A DNA stretch of 64,000 nucleotides from an uncultured Treponema sp. (GTDB lineage Bacteria > Spirochaetota > Spirochaetia > Treponematales > Treponemataceae): contig CASGDA010000010.1 in assembly GCA_949300145.1 (NCBI GenBank), forward strand, positions 17,304 to 81,303, read 5' to 3'. The notes under the pieces are model-generated. The model did no database searches, was not told the DNA's origin, and was given only the letters and a program-made list of their open reading frames with translations. Positions 9,009-17,186 of the stretch are shown here, piece after piece. The translations under genes and the position numbers were made by a program. Each line of letters opens with the position of its first letter. Position 1 is the first letter of the stretch.

Positions 9009-10100
9009 ATGACAATCATAAAAAAAATAAAATATGCGCTGGCAGCTTCTTTAATTTTTATAATTATATATATTTTTGTTGCTGCCGTTCCCCTGGAAAA
9101 TGATTTTTATTTCCAGCCCGAATGGACAAAAACCATATCCGGGGCGGAAACAATTTCCCCCGACCCGGAGGAAGCTCCTCCCGCGGAAGATTCCGGCTGG
9201 GAGGCTTTTATGCTCGGGGACGAATTCGGTTTTTTCAGTGAGGACGGGAACATAGTCCGCATGGATGCCGGCGGAAATAAATTCTCGGCGGGGAACGGCG
9301 CATGGTGCGTCTACCCCCAGGATGCACGGGAAACACCGGTGTATTATCCCAACGGAGCCCTGAAGATGACCATCAGTGAACCCGGATTCACCCATATTGC
9401 AAAAAATTCCGTATACCTGTTCCATCCGGGCGGAGGGGCTGTCTCCATGTATAATGATGACGGCGAAAAGGTATGGACAAGGGACGAAGCTTCCCCGATA
9501 ACAGCCTTTTCAGAATCAAAAACAGCCGCCATCATCGGATACGGGAACGGGCTTCTCACAGCCGTTGATAAAACCGGGAAGGAAATTTTCTCGTTTTATC
9601 CGGGGGGAAGCGATTTGCCTGTAATACTGGCGGCGGCGGTATCCGATGACGGGAAATACGCCGCCTGTGTATCAGGGATAGATCCACAGCGTTTTATTCT
9701 GATTGAAATAAACGGACAGCAGCATAAAATAATCTTCCACCACAGCTTCACTAAAAGTATGCGCCGGCAGACATTCGCGGCTTTCGGGGAATCAGGCAAA
9801 AGGGTTTTCTTCGAGACGGACAGCGGTCTTGGCATACTGGATATACAGAAAATGAAGCTCAGCATGGTTCCGTTTGACGGGCGTATTTTGAATGCGGGGG
9901 AATATCCGGACACAAATTTCTTTGTGATACTTGTAAAAACGGAAAGCGGACATATACTTTCAACAGTCGAGGAACCCGAGCATAAAATAGCGTCCACTGA
10001 ATTCAACGCAGAGAATGCTTTTTTAATCTTGAAGAACGGAGGTATTTATCTCGGCAGCGATGATAATATTTCACGCATAAACATCAAAGGACTGAGATAA
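9009..10100 (+). CDS. Membrane-anchored beta-propeller-like protein, unknown function
   Basis: A start at the ATG at 9009 follows a GAAAGGG ribosome site, giving a basic N-terminus and one membrane helix (KYALAASLIFIIIYIFVAAV). The rest consists of repeats with strand patterns such as LLTAVDKTGKEIFSFYPGG and VSMYNDDGEKVWTRDEA, resembling PQQ/WD40-like propeller blades, so a periplasmic protein tethered to the inner membrane is likely. No specific family is recognised. The next gene starts 8 bases after its stop, so the two form an operon; a shared envelope role is inferred. Confidence 0.6.
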   Translation: MTIIKKIKYALAASLIFIIIYIFVAAVPLENDFYFQPEWTKTISGAETISPDPEEAPPAEDSGWEAFMLGDEFGFFSEDGNIVRMDAGGNKFSAGNGAWCVYPQDARETPVYYPNGALKMTISEPGFTHIAKNSVYLFHPGGGAVSMYNDDGEKVWTRDEASPITAFSESKTAAIIGYGNGLLTAVDKTGKEIFSFYPGGSDLPVILAAAVSDDGKYAACVSGIDPQRFILIEINGQQHKIIFHHSFTKSMRRQTFAAFGESGKRVFFETDSGLGILDIQKMKLSMVPFDGRILNAGEYPDTNFFVILVKTESGHILSTVEEPEHKIASTEFNAENAFLILKNGGIYLGSDDNISRINIKGLR

Positions 10101-10108
10101 GCGCATAA

Positions 10109-11005
10109 ATGAAACCTGTCACCCTGAAACACGTATTTATTCTGACCGCCGCCGCTGTATTTTTCAGCTTAATCCCCGTGCATACGGAAGCGCTGGAATG
10201 GCCTGTGGTAAAACCGGAAATAAAAAGCCAGTTCGGACAGGAGACCGCTTATTCCGTCGAAAGAGGGCTGATTCTGGAAGGTGAACCCACAGTCCGGACA
10301 GCTGGAGACGGGATTCTTCTGACGATAATTTCAGAAAGCTCCAATATGACCGGCTTCCCATCCACACTGGGCAACGCAGTCCTAATGTCCCATGACGACG
10401 GGCTGGTCAGTATTTACGGCAACCTGAAAGACACCAACAGAATATCAGGCAGGGTGCAAATCGAAAAAAACACGGTTCTTTCAACTACAGGAAAAACGGC
10501 ATGGGGAAACAGGGAAAACATCTGCATTTTCCAGATTATGGATCAAAAGCAGGAGGTGTTTTTAAATCCGCTGCTGCTGCTTCCGCCGGTGGAGGACAAC
10601 AGGAGCCCGGTCATAAAAAATGTGTTCCTGGAATCGGCTTCCGGACAGGTCTTTGAGACAGGGAATCCAAGGCGGCTGAGAAGCGGGACTTACAAGATTT
10701 ACGCCCTGATAACGGATACTTACACCAGGAACCCGGTTGAACTGGCTCCTTTCAGGATAAGCGTCATCATAAACGGAATTGAAAGCATATCCGTTCCCTT
10801 TGAGACACTCCGGGAAACAGGCGGAATGCTTGTGCCGAAAGTCACTCCGCCGTACCTTGACGGAACGGTTCCCTTATACAACAAGGACGGATTCATATAC
10901 GCGGGCGACGTCTCCCTCACAAGGGGCAGAACGGAAATAACCGTCTCAGCCCGGGATTTTTCGGGGAACGAAAGGGCCTCCGTTGTCATGGTGCAGGTTG
11001 ACTGA
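10109..11005 (+). CDS. Secreted LytM/M23-like protein, probably without catalytic zinc site
   Basis: A signal peptide (HVFILTAAAVFFSLIPVHTE) is followed by a domain with the layout of M23 peptidases: an early FGQETA region where active enzymes have an H-x(3)-D zinc ligand set, then GDGILLTI, then GNAVLMSHDDGLVSIYGNL. In active enzymes the last motif reads YAHL with the HxH ligand; here the Tyr-Gly-Asn sequence lacks it. This fits a degenerate LytM protein that could regulate an amidase or another hydrolase. The C-terminal ~120 residues are beta-rich and unassigned. It is translated with the upstream propeller gene. Confidence 0.65.
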   Translation: MKPVTLKHVFILTAAAVFFSLIPVHTEALEWPVVKPEIKSQFGQETAYSVERGLILEGEPTVRTAGDGILLTIISESSNMTGFPSTLGNAVLMSHDDGLVSIYGNLKDTNRISGRVQIEKNTVLSTTGKTAWGNRENICIFQIMDQKQEVFLNPLLLLPPVEDNRSPVIKNVFLESASGQVFETGNPRRLRSGTYKIYALITDTYTRNPVELAPFRISVIINGIESISVPFETLRETGGMLVPKVTPPYLDGTVPLYNKDGFIYAGDVSLTRGRTEITVSARDFSGNERASVVMVQVD

Positions 11006-11020
11006 ACGTAACGGCGGATT

Positions 11021-11611
11021 TCAGCCGAAAAGGTGCTCGTACTGGTGAAGAAGCTCCATGGCCCGGTCTTTGCATGAACCGCAGACCGTGCCGATTTTCG
11101 TCCTTTCCTGCAGACCCTCCCAGTCCCTGGCGCCCTCCCTGTAGGCGTTTTCAATATCCTTGTCGGTGATATTCAGGCAGCTGCAGACAACCTCGCTGGC
11201 CTCCTTGCCTTTCAGCGGCGGAAGATTGTTTTTTTCAAGGTAATCGTCTATGGCGGCACGGAGGGCTTTGTCACCCAGAACGGAGCAATGTATTTTGTTT
11301 TCCGGCAGCCCACCCAGGCGGGCGACTATATCCTGGGGTTTCAGGATATAGGCATCCTCAATCTTCATTCCTTTGACGGCCTCGGAAAGAATAGACGTGG
11401 AAGCTATCGCGCTTGCGCATCCGTAGGTCTTCCAACGGCAGTCAGTAATAACTCCGTCCGAAATACGGAGAAGAATCAACATCTGGTCCCCGCATTTTAT
11501 ATTTCCGACAATCCCCCGGCCGTCACAGGGCCAGGAACTTTCATCTGTTTCCAAGACATTTTTGGGATTCATAAAATGTTCTTTCACAGTATCTGAATAA
11601 AGCCAGTCCAT
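11021..11611 (-). CDS. nifU: NifU-like Fe-S cluster scaffold with BFD-type [2Fe-2S] domain
   Basis: The N-terminal IscU/NifU scaffold domain has three cysteines in the expected places (NIKCGDQ, KTYGCASAIAS, KIHCSVLGDKAL). The C-terminal domain from about residue 130 has four cysteines (VVCSCLNITDKD and GTVCGSCKDRA), the BFD-like [2Fe-2S] site found in NifU. There is no C-terminal Nfu domain, so the protein is shorter than classical NifU. It assembles Fe-S clusters from sulfur supplied by NifS, whose gene is immediately upstream. I set the start at 11611, which follows GAGGGAGGAAAT, instead of a Met seven residues earlier. Confidence 0.92.
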   Translation of the reverse strand: MDWLYSDTVKEHFMNPKNVLETDESSWPCDGRGIVGNIKCGDQMLILLRISDGVITDCRWKTYGCASAIASTSILSEAVKGMKIEDAYILKPQDIVARLGGLPENKIHCSVLGDKALRAAIDDYLEKNNLPPLKGKEASEVVCSCLNITDKDIENAYREGARDWEGLQERTKIGTVCGSCKDRAMELLHQYEHLFG

Positions 11612-11642
11612 ATTTCCTCCCTCAGATTTCATAAAATCCGCA

Positions 11643-12854
11643 TTAATTTTTTACAGTTGAATAAGCCCGCAGTTTAGTTATGATAGAAGGCAGAACTTCC
11701 ACAGTATGGCGGATATCTTCTTCTGTCGTGTATTTTCCAAGACTGAAACGGATGGACCCGTGGGCAAGCTCCGGCCCGATTCCAGTGGCCATCAAAACGT
11801 GGGAAGGCTCCAGGTTTCCGGAGGCACAGGCCGAACCGGTTGAAGCTGAAATACCCTGCAAATCCATCATAAGCAATATTGACTCTCCCTCCGCACCGGG
11901 AAAGGAGACATTGAGAGTATTAGGCAGGGAATTTTCCAAATCGCCGTTTATTTTAATGCCGGGAATATCTCTCAACAAACCGTCCCGCAACATAGCCTTC
12001 AAGGCAGAAGTGTGGGCCGCATAAGCGGGCAATTCCTTTTCCGCCAGTTCCGCGGCGGCTCCGAAAGCGATTATGGAAGGGGAATTGTAGGTTCCGGCAC
12101 GAAAGCCGTTTTCCTGGTGACCGCCCCGGACAAAGGGTGAAACCGGCGCTCCGGTCTTTATAAAAAGCGCTCCTATACCCTTGGGTCCGTAAATTTTATG
12201 ACAGGAAAGGGTCAGGTAATCCACATCCAAATCTTTTACATCCACAGGGATTTTCCCGGCCGCCTGCACAGCGTCCGTGTGGAAAAGGGCGCCTGCCTTG
12301 TGGGCGATGGCGGCGAATTCCTTTATGTTCTGCACAGTGCCTATCTCGTTGTTGGCGGTCATTATGGAGACAAGAAGGGGTTTATCCTCTTCCTTTCCGC
12401 TTTCAAGAGATTTGTCTATTATTTTCCTGTACTCTGATTCAACCACACGGCCCTCGCCATCCACCGGCAGGAAAAACACTTTAAATCCCAGACGTGAAAG
12501 CCTGCGGGCGCTTTCCATAACACAGGGATGCTCGATTGCGGTCGTAATAACGGTTTTTCTACCGCCGTAATTCTTTTCCAGTAGTTTCGGGGCAAAGGCC
12601 TCTCTGTCGGTCATAATATTGAACACAGTGTTGTTGGATTCTGATCCGCCGGACGTAAAAATAATTTCGTTTGACTGGGCATTGATAAGGGAAGCCACCT
12701 GTTTTCTGGCTTTTTCCATAAGCCGGGCGACATTTCTTCCATCCTCATGCATACTGGAGGCATTTGCATACATATCAAGAGCCGAAACCAAAACTTCTCT
12801 CACCTGGGGATCAAGAGGTGTGGTTGCATTATAATCAAGATAAATCCTATTCAC
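11643..12854 (-). CDS. nifS: Cysteine desulfurase (NifS type)
   Basis: This PLP enzyme removes sulfur from cysteine and delivers it as persulfide to the NifU scaffold. MNRIYLDYNATTPLDPQV is the signature N-terminus, LSCHKIYGPKGIGALF carries the PLP-binding Lys, and STGSACASGNLEPSHVL carries the active-site Cys on its mobile loop. The 403-residue length is normal. It leads the nifS-nifU pair, 31 bases before nifU. The 119-base gap to the divergent phosphomutase gene is AT-rich with several TATA-like hexamers, but I could not fix a convincing -35/-10 pair. Confidence 0.96.
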   Translation of the reverse strand: MNRIYLDYNATTPLDPQVREVLVSALDMYANASSMHEDGRNVARLMEKARKQVASLINAQSNEIIFTSGGSESNNTVFNIMTDREAFAPKLLEKNYGGRKTVITTAIEHPCVMESARRLSRLGFKVFFLPVDGEGRVVESEYRKIIDKSLESGKEEDKPLLVSIMTANNEIGTVQNIKEFAAIAHKAGALFHTDAVQAAGKIPVDVKDLDVDYLTLSCHKIYGPKGIGALFIKTGAPVSPFVRGGHQENGFRAGTYNSPSIIAFGAAAELAEKELPAYAAHTSALKAMLRDGLLRDIPGIKINGDLENSLPNTLNVSFPGAEGESILLMMDLQGISASTGSACASGNLEPSHVLMATGIGPELAHGSIRFSLGKYTTEEDIRHTVEVLPSIITKLRAYSTVKN

Positions 12855-12973
12855 ATACAGCTCCTAAATAAGGTATCTACATTTATAATATACTCAAAAT
12901 AAGTGATAAATGGAAGCTCAGGCAGGCATCCTTCCCGCTTGAAAAATCACAGACAGCATGATAGGTTAAAAAT

Positions 12974-14821
12974 ATGTTGATGGAAATTCCGGATATAAAT
13001 GAAATAAAATCTGTTCTCGATAATTTTATTCTTTCCGCCTCCGGCTGGCGGAAGGTTTTTGCCAGGGACGGGGATGAAGAAAGTGCCACCCCGGAGATAA
13101 GGCCGGAGGATGCGGTTCTTACAGCCTTGGCGGCGGAAACTTTTGCGTTTTTCCTAAAAGATAAAACCGGTAAAAACAGCCCAACCCTTGTTCTCGGTAC
13201 GGACACCCGCCCCACAGGCAGGGTAATTGCGGAGGTGGCTGCGGAAGCTTTCAAAAGAGCGGGGATGAATTTACTTTATCCGGGTGTCGCCGCCGCACCG
13301 GAAATTATGGCTTACAGCAGGACAAAAGACGGGTTCGCCTATATTTCCGCCAGCCATAACCCCATAGGCCACAACGGAATTAAATTCGGGCTTTCCGATG
13401 GCGGAGTACTGGGAGCCGAGGACTCATCATTTTTGATAGAGGAATTCAAAAAAGCGGCGGGGGACCAGCGGAGAATTACCCGGGCCGCGGAATATGCCTT
13501 ATCCAAAAAAACGGATATTTTCCCGGATCCAGAGGAAAAGGAAAAAATGCTTTCCTGCTATGAGAATTTCACACGGGAAGTCATCTCATCCTACGGTTCC
13601 GGCAGCCGGGAAGAGGCGGAAAAACAGAGGGCCTTTTTCGCCGTGCTGGAAAACGAAGTGAAAAAAGCGGCGGAAAACGGAAAACCGGTGTCCATTTTCG
13701 CCGACTTCAACGGCAGCGCCCGCAGTGTTTCCATCGACAGGAAATTTATCGAAAGCACAGGGATTTCTTTTTTTTCAATCCATGAGCGTCCCGGGGAAAT
13801 AGCCCACAGGATTGTACCGGAGGGCAAAAGCCTTGATTACGGGGCACAGGAAATGCTGAGACTGAGGAACCAGGGTGAAACCCCGCAACAGAGAGCGGTG
13901 ACCCTGGGTTATGTGCCTGACTGTGACGGGGACCGGGGAAACATAATTTTTTGGAACGAAAAAAATAATGCCATGGAAGCCCTTGAAGCCCAGCAGGTTT
14001 TCGCTCTGGCAGTCATAGCGGAACTCGCATACACGGCATATGCGACCGGAGGGGATTGCAAAAACCACACAATAGTCGTGAACGATCCCACGTCAATGCG
14101 TATTGAGGCTGTTGCGGAAGCATTTAACGCCACTGTGGCCAGGGCTGAAGTCGGGGAGGCGAATGTGGTTAACCTTGCCAGAAAACTCCGGGAAGAAGGA
14201 CGAATTGTACGCATTCTCGGGGAAGGTTCCAATGGAGGTAATATAACCCACCCATCGGCGGTGAGGGATCCATTAAACACGGTTTTTGCCCTGCTGAAAC
14301 TCCTGCTGATTAAAGACAGCGGCGGAAAAGAAGGCGTGTTCCATATCTGGCTCAACCGCCTCGGCAAAGGACATTTATACAGGGACGACTTTACGCTGGC
14401 GGACGTGATAGAAACCATCCCGCCCTTCACCACGACATCAGTCTTTGAGGAAGAGGCGAGGATAAAGGTGAAAACCCAGAACCACAGCGATTTGAAAAGG
14501 CAGTTCCAGAAGATTTTCCTCTCCGAATGGGAGAAAAAAAAGGAGGAGCTTTCCCGCTTCGGAATAACAGGCTGGACAGCCGTCTGCAACAACGGAACCG
14601 TCCAAAAAGAAAACATACAGGATTTCGGGGAATCCGGGAAAGGCGGGCTTAAAATCATATTCACCGGGGAATCCGGCGGAAGAAAAGCCTTTATATGGAT
14701 GAGAGGTTCAGGAACGGAGCCGGTTTTCAGGATACTGGCGGACGTCGAGGGAAGGGACAATCCCCTGGAGAAAAAACTGGCGGAATGGCTCGCCTCTATG
14801 CTGCGGGAAGCCGATACTTGA
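12974..14821 (+). CDS. Phosphoglucomutase / phosphomannomutase family enzyme
   Basis: The alpha-D-phosphohexomutase motifs are all present: the phosphoserine loop YISASHNPIGHNGIKFG, the metal-binding loop PDCDGDRGNII, a sugar-binding loop (LGEGSNGGNITHPSAVRDP) and the C-terminal phosphate-binding RGSGTEPVFRILAD. At 615 residues it is longer than bacterial PGM/PMM (~450-550) because of insertions in the middle and near the C-terminus. It interconverts hexose 1- and 6-phosphates for glycogen or polysaccharide synthesis; which sugar is unclear. A second Met two codons in (12980) is an alternative start. Confidence 0.9.
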   Translation: MLMEIPDINEIKSVLDNFILSASGWRKVFARDGDEESATPEIRPEDAVLTALAAETFAFFLKDKTGKNSPTLVLGTDTRPTGRVIAEVAAEAFKRAGMNLLYPGVAAAPEIMAYSRTKDGFAYISASHNPIGHNGIKFGLSDGGVLGAEDSSFLIEEFKKAAGDQRRITRAAEYALSKKTDIFPDPEEKEKMLSCYENFTREVISSYGSGSREEAEKQRAFFAVLENEVKKAAENGKPVSIFADFNGSARSVSIDRKFIESTGISFFSIHERPGEIAHRIVPEGKSLDYGAQEMLRLRNQGETPQQRAVTLGYVPDCDGDRGNIIFWNEKNNAMEALEAQQVFALAVIAELAYTAYATGGDCKNHTIVVNDPTSMRIEAVAEAFNATVARAEVGEANVVNLARKLREEGRIVRILGEGSNGGNITHPSAVRDPLNTVFALLKLLLIKDSGGKEGVFHIWLNRLGKGHLYRDDFTLADVIETIPPFTTTSVFEEEARIKVKTQNHSDLKRQFQKIFLSEWEKKKEELSRFGITGWTAVCNNGTVQKENIQDFGESGKGGLKIIFTGESGGRKAFIWMRGSGTEPVFRILADVEGRDNPLEKKLAEWLASMLREADT

Positions 14822-14878
14822 GCCGGAAGGAAAAATATATTATTATTTCATTCTTTAATTCGCGGACGGAGATATATT

Positions 14879-15271
14879 ATGGGAATACGGGGAGAACTTT
14901 TTACGACGGATGTCCAGCTTAAAAACAGGACGTACTTTTTCAACGTAAAAGAAAACAGGACGGGCGACGTTTTCCTCCAGATTGTGGAAACCAAAAACAT
15001 TGAGGGCTCGGATTTTGAGAGGCGCACGATTGTCATATTTGAAGAAGACATGCGCAAATTCCTCAGGGGATTTGACTCAAGCCTGTCATTCATAGAAAAA
15101 GCCCGGAAAAACAGACAGAAAGAAAAGGCGGAAAAAAGAAGCGCAGCTTACGCCGAAAGAAGCAAAGACAGGGACGGAGCTTACGGCGGCCAGCCGGACG
15201 GCGCGCGCAGCGGAAGGAAAACGCCGAAACCGAAATCAGTCAGGGTTATCCCCAAAAAGAGGGAGGACTAG
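14879..15271 (+). CDS. PUR-family nucleic-acid-binding protein
   Basis: Residues 1-75 form a single PUR repeat (GELFTTDVQLKNRTYFFNVK, then IVIFEEDMRKFLRGFDSSLS), like the PUR-alpha homologue of Borrelia that binds single-stranded DNA and RNA. The C-terminal ~55 residues are a highly basic, disordered tail rich in Lys, Arg and Gly. Probable role: dimeric nucleic-acid binding, possibly post-transcriptional regulation. Ribosome site GGAG sits 8 bases before the ATG. Its last 36 bases overlap the convergent rnhB gene. Confidence 0.85.
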   Translation: MGIRGELFTTDVQLKNRTYFFNVKENRTGDVFLQIVETKNIEGSDFERRTIVIFEEDMRKFLRGFDSSLSFIEKARKNRQKEKAEKRSAAYAERSKDRDGAYGGQPDGARSGRKTPKPKSVRVIPKKRED

Positions 15272-15904
15272 GTTTTTCAGCTTAAATGAGCGCCTCTGGA
15301 TGGGGGAAGGCCCGAGACGCTTCAGGGCCTCGCAGTGGGCGGCGGTCGGATAGCCTTTGTGCTTTTCATAGCCGTAGCCGGGATAAAGCCAGCTGTAGCG
15401 GAGCATCATTCTGTCGCGGGCTGTCTTGGCAAGAATCGATGCGGCCATCACCTGGAATACTTTTGAATCAGCCTTCACGACGGCAGTGCAGGAAGCGCAA
15501 TCCAAATCCGGCGTGAAGTTCCCGTCAACAACAACATCAATGCACCGCCTCAGCCCGTCCTCAGGCACACCGAGTTTCCGGGACAGGCGTTTGACGGCGT
15601 TTTCATAGGCGCGGCACATGGCCGTAAGGGAAGCCTGAAGGATATTCATGCCGTCAATTTCAAAGGACGAAGCGGTTCCGGTTCCCCAGGTATCAGCGGA
15701 AGCATAGATTTCCCTCATCGCCGCAAGGCGTTTTTTTTCGCAGAGTTTCTTTGAGTCATTCAAAACGGAAAAATCAAAATCATCCGGCAGTATAACGGCG
15801 GCGGCGTAAACAGGCCCTGCGACAGGCCCCCTGCCCGCTTCGTCTATGCCGCAAAGGAAACGGCGGGGAACGCCCCCGCCGCGGACGCAGCCTTCCGGAA
15901 TCAT
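15236..15904 (-). CDS. rnhB: Ribonuclease HII
   Basis: RNase HII cuts the RNA strand of RNA-DNA hybrids and excises single ribonucleotides. RRFLCGIDEAGRGPVAGPVY contains the catalytic Asp-Glu pair; VVDGNF and VKADSKVFQVMAASILAKTARD supply further catalytic and metal residues; YGYEKHKGYPTAAH is the C-terminal signature. The start overlaps the stop of the phosphoribosyltransferase gene by 4 bases, and the 3' end overlaps the convergent PUR gene by 36 bases. The first ~12 residues precede the conserved core. Confidence 0.95.
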   Translation of the reverse strand: MIPEGCVRGGGVPRRFLCGIDEAGRGPVAGPVYAAAVILPDDFDFSVLNDSKKLCEKKRLAAMREIYASADTWGTGTASSFEIDGMNILQASLTAMCRAYENAVKRLSRKLGVPEDGLRRCIDVVVDGNFTPDLDCASCTAVVKADSKVFQVMAASILAKTARDRMMLRYSWLYPGYGYEKHKGYPTAAHCEALKRLGPSPIQRRSFKLKNLVLPLFGDNPD

Positions 15905-16527
15905 CCGGCGGACTTTTCTGTAAGGACGGACAAAACCTCCCTGAGCTCAGGATCTTCCTTGTAGTAGAATTCCTCAAGCTCGGCTTCGGTGAGACCGATA
16001 AGCTCGTGGCTCATATAATGAATCCACAAATCCTCGTCAGGATGGTTTATCTCATGCTTCCGGCACCAATAGTCAGGCTGGATTGGAAGCTGCTCGTCAA
16101 AATAGGAAAAATGCTTGTAATCGTGGACGGCGACCTTCACATCCCTGCGGGGGACGCCTTTTTCCAGAAGCATTTCAACAAGGAAGTTGATGGTCCTGCC
16201 GGAATCAAAAATGTCGTCAACAAGAAGGATTTTATCGCCCGCCCGCATATAATCGGGGGAATAAGTCCAGCCGTCAACCATAACCCGGCTGTGTTCACGG
16301 ATATCCGTATAGGAGCGGGCGACGACAGCCGCAAACAGGACGGGGCGGGAATTCTTTTCATTGCGCTTTATGACCTTGAAGTATTCGCTTATAACATTCG
16401 CGACATAGGCGCCGCCGCGCAGCGAGCAGTAAATTATGTCGGGAACAAAGCCTTCGTTATAAATCCTGTGCGCCATTTTCAGCGCGTTGTTTCTGACAAC
16501 CGTGTACTGTAAAAATTCCTTTCGCAT
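15901..16527 (-). CDS. Phosphoribosyltransferase (hypoxanthine/xanthine type)
   Basis: KILLVDDIFDSGRTINFLVE is the PRPP-binding motif of type I phosphoribosyltransferases, and IYCSLRGGAYVANVISEYF is the preceding loop. The enzyme would convert a purine base and PRPP to a nucleotide in salvage; the base specificity cannot be read from the sequence. The C-terminus is acidic and extended. It forms a two-gene unit with rnhB, the genes overlapping as ATGA. Confidence 0.85.
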   Translation of the reverse strand: MRKEFLQYTVVRNNALKMAHRIYNEGFVPDIIYCSLRGGAYVANVISEYFKVIKRNEKNSRPVLFAAVVARSYTDIREHSRVMVDGWTYSPDYMRAGDKILLVDDIFDSGRTINFLVEMLLEKGVPRRDVKVAVHDYKHFSYFDEQLPIQPDYWCRKHEINHPDEDLWIHYMSHELIGLTEAELEEFYYKEDPELREVLSVLTEKSAG

Positions 16528-16559
16528 AGAGGGATATTACACTCCTTTCAGTTAATTGC

Positions 16560-17087
16560 TCAAGTATCCGCGGAAGAGCCGCCGCTTTTTCCGGGCGGAG
16601 AGAGGATTTTCGCACCCCTGTCCATAGCCGTAAGCCCCGTCCTGACAAGCTCACGGATACCGAAGGGTTCGAGGAGCCTTATCAGCCCAGCGATTTTTTC
16701 CTCGCTTCCAGTAGCTTCGATTATGAGGGAATCCGGCGCGACATCCACAATGCGGGCGCGGAAAATGTTCGCGACTCCGATAATCCCGGCGCGGCTTGAT
16801 TCCCCGGCGGACACCTTGATAAGGGCGAGCTCCCTCACCACGGTTTCAGAGGGAGGGCAGTTCTCTATCGCCACAACCTCGACGAGCTTCGCCAGCTGTT
16901 TTTTTATCTGTTCAAGGATTGACTCGTCTCCGCAGGCGACTATAGTCATGCGGGAAAACTCAGGATCCTTCGTCACGCCCACAGTGAGGCTGTCAATATT
17001 GTAGCCGCGGCGGCTGAATAAGCCTGAAATACGGCTCAGAACCCCGGAATGGTTCTCCACCAGAATAGAAATTACATACCGCTTCAT
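16560..17087 (-). CDS. ilvN: Acetolactate synthase small (regulatory) subunit
   Basis: The N-terminal ACT domain (MKRYVISILVENHSGVLSRI, then GLFSRRGYNIDSLTVG) binds branched-chain amino acids and gives feedback control of the large subunit; a second ACT-like C-terminal domain follows (RAGIIGVANIFRARIVDVAP, EATGSEEKI). Length is normal for this subunit. No ilvB is adjacent, so the catalytic subunit must be encoded elsewhere. It lies 32 bases upstream of the phosphoribosyltransferase on the same strand and could belong to that transcript. Confidence 0.92.
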   Translation of the reverse strand: MKRYVISILVENHSGVLSRISGLFSRRGYNIDSLTVGVTKDPEFSRMTIVACGDESILEQIKKQLAKLVEVVAIENCPPSETVVRELALIKVSAGESSRAGIIGVANIFRARIVDVAPDSLIIEATGSEEKIAGLIRLLEPFGIRELVRTGLTAMDRGAKILSPPGKSGGSSADT

Positions 17088-17186
17088 TCCGGTATTCTAA
17101 CAGGTAAGGAATTTATAGGCAAGAAGGAACACACCGAAACCCGGCGCGGCGCATTCCGGCACCGCACCTGGAGTCAGGCGGAAACC

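Noticed and set aside
13909..14760. 283-codon minus-strand frame within the phosphohexomutase gene
   Set aside because: Ser/Pro-rich shadow frame. The plus-strand gene has all family motifs over the same bases.
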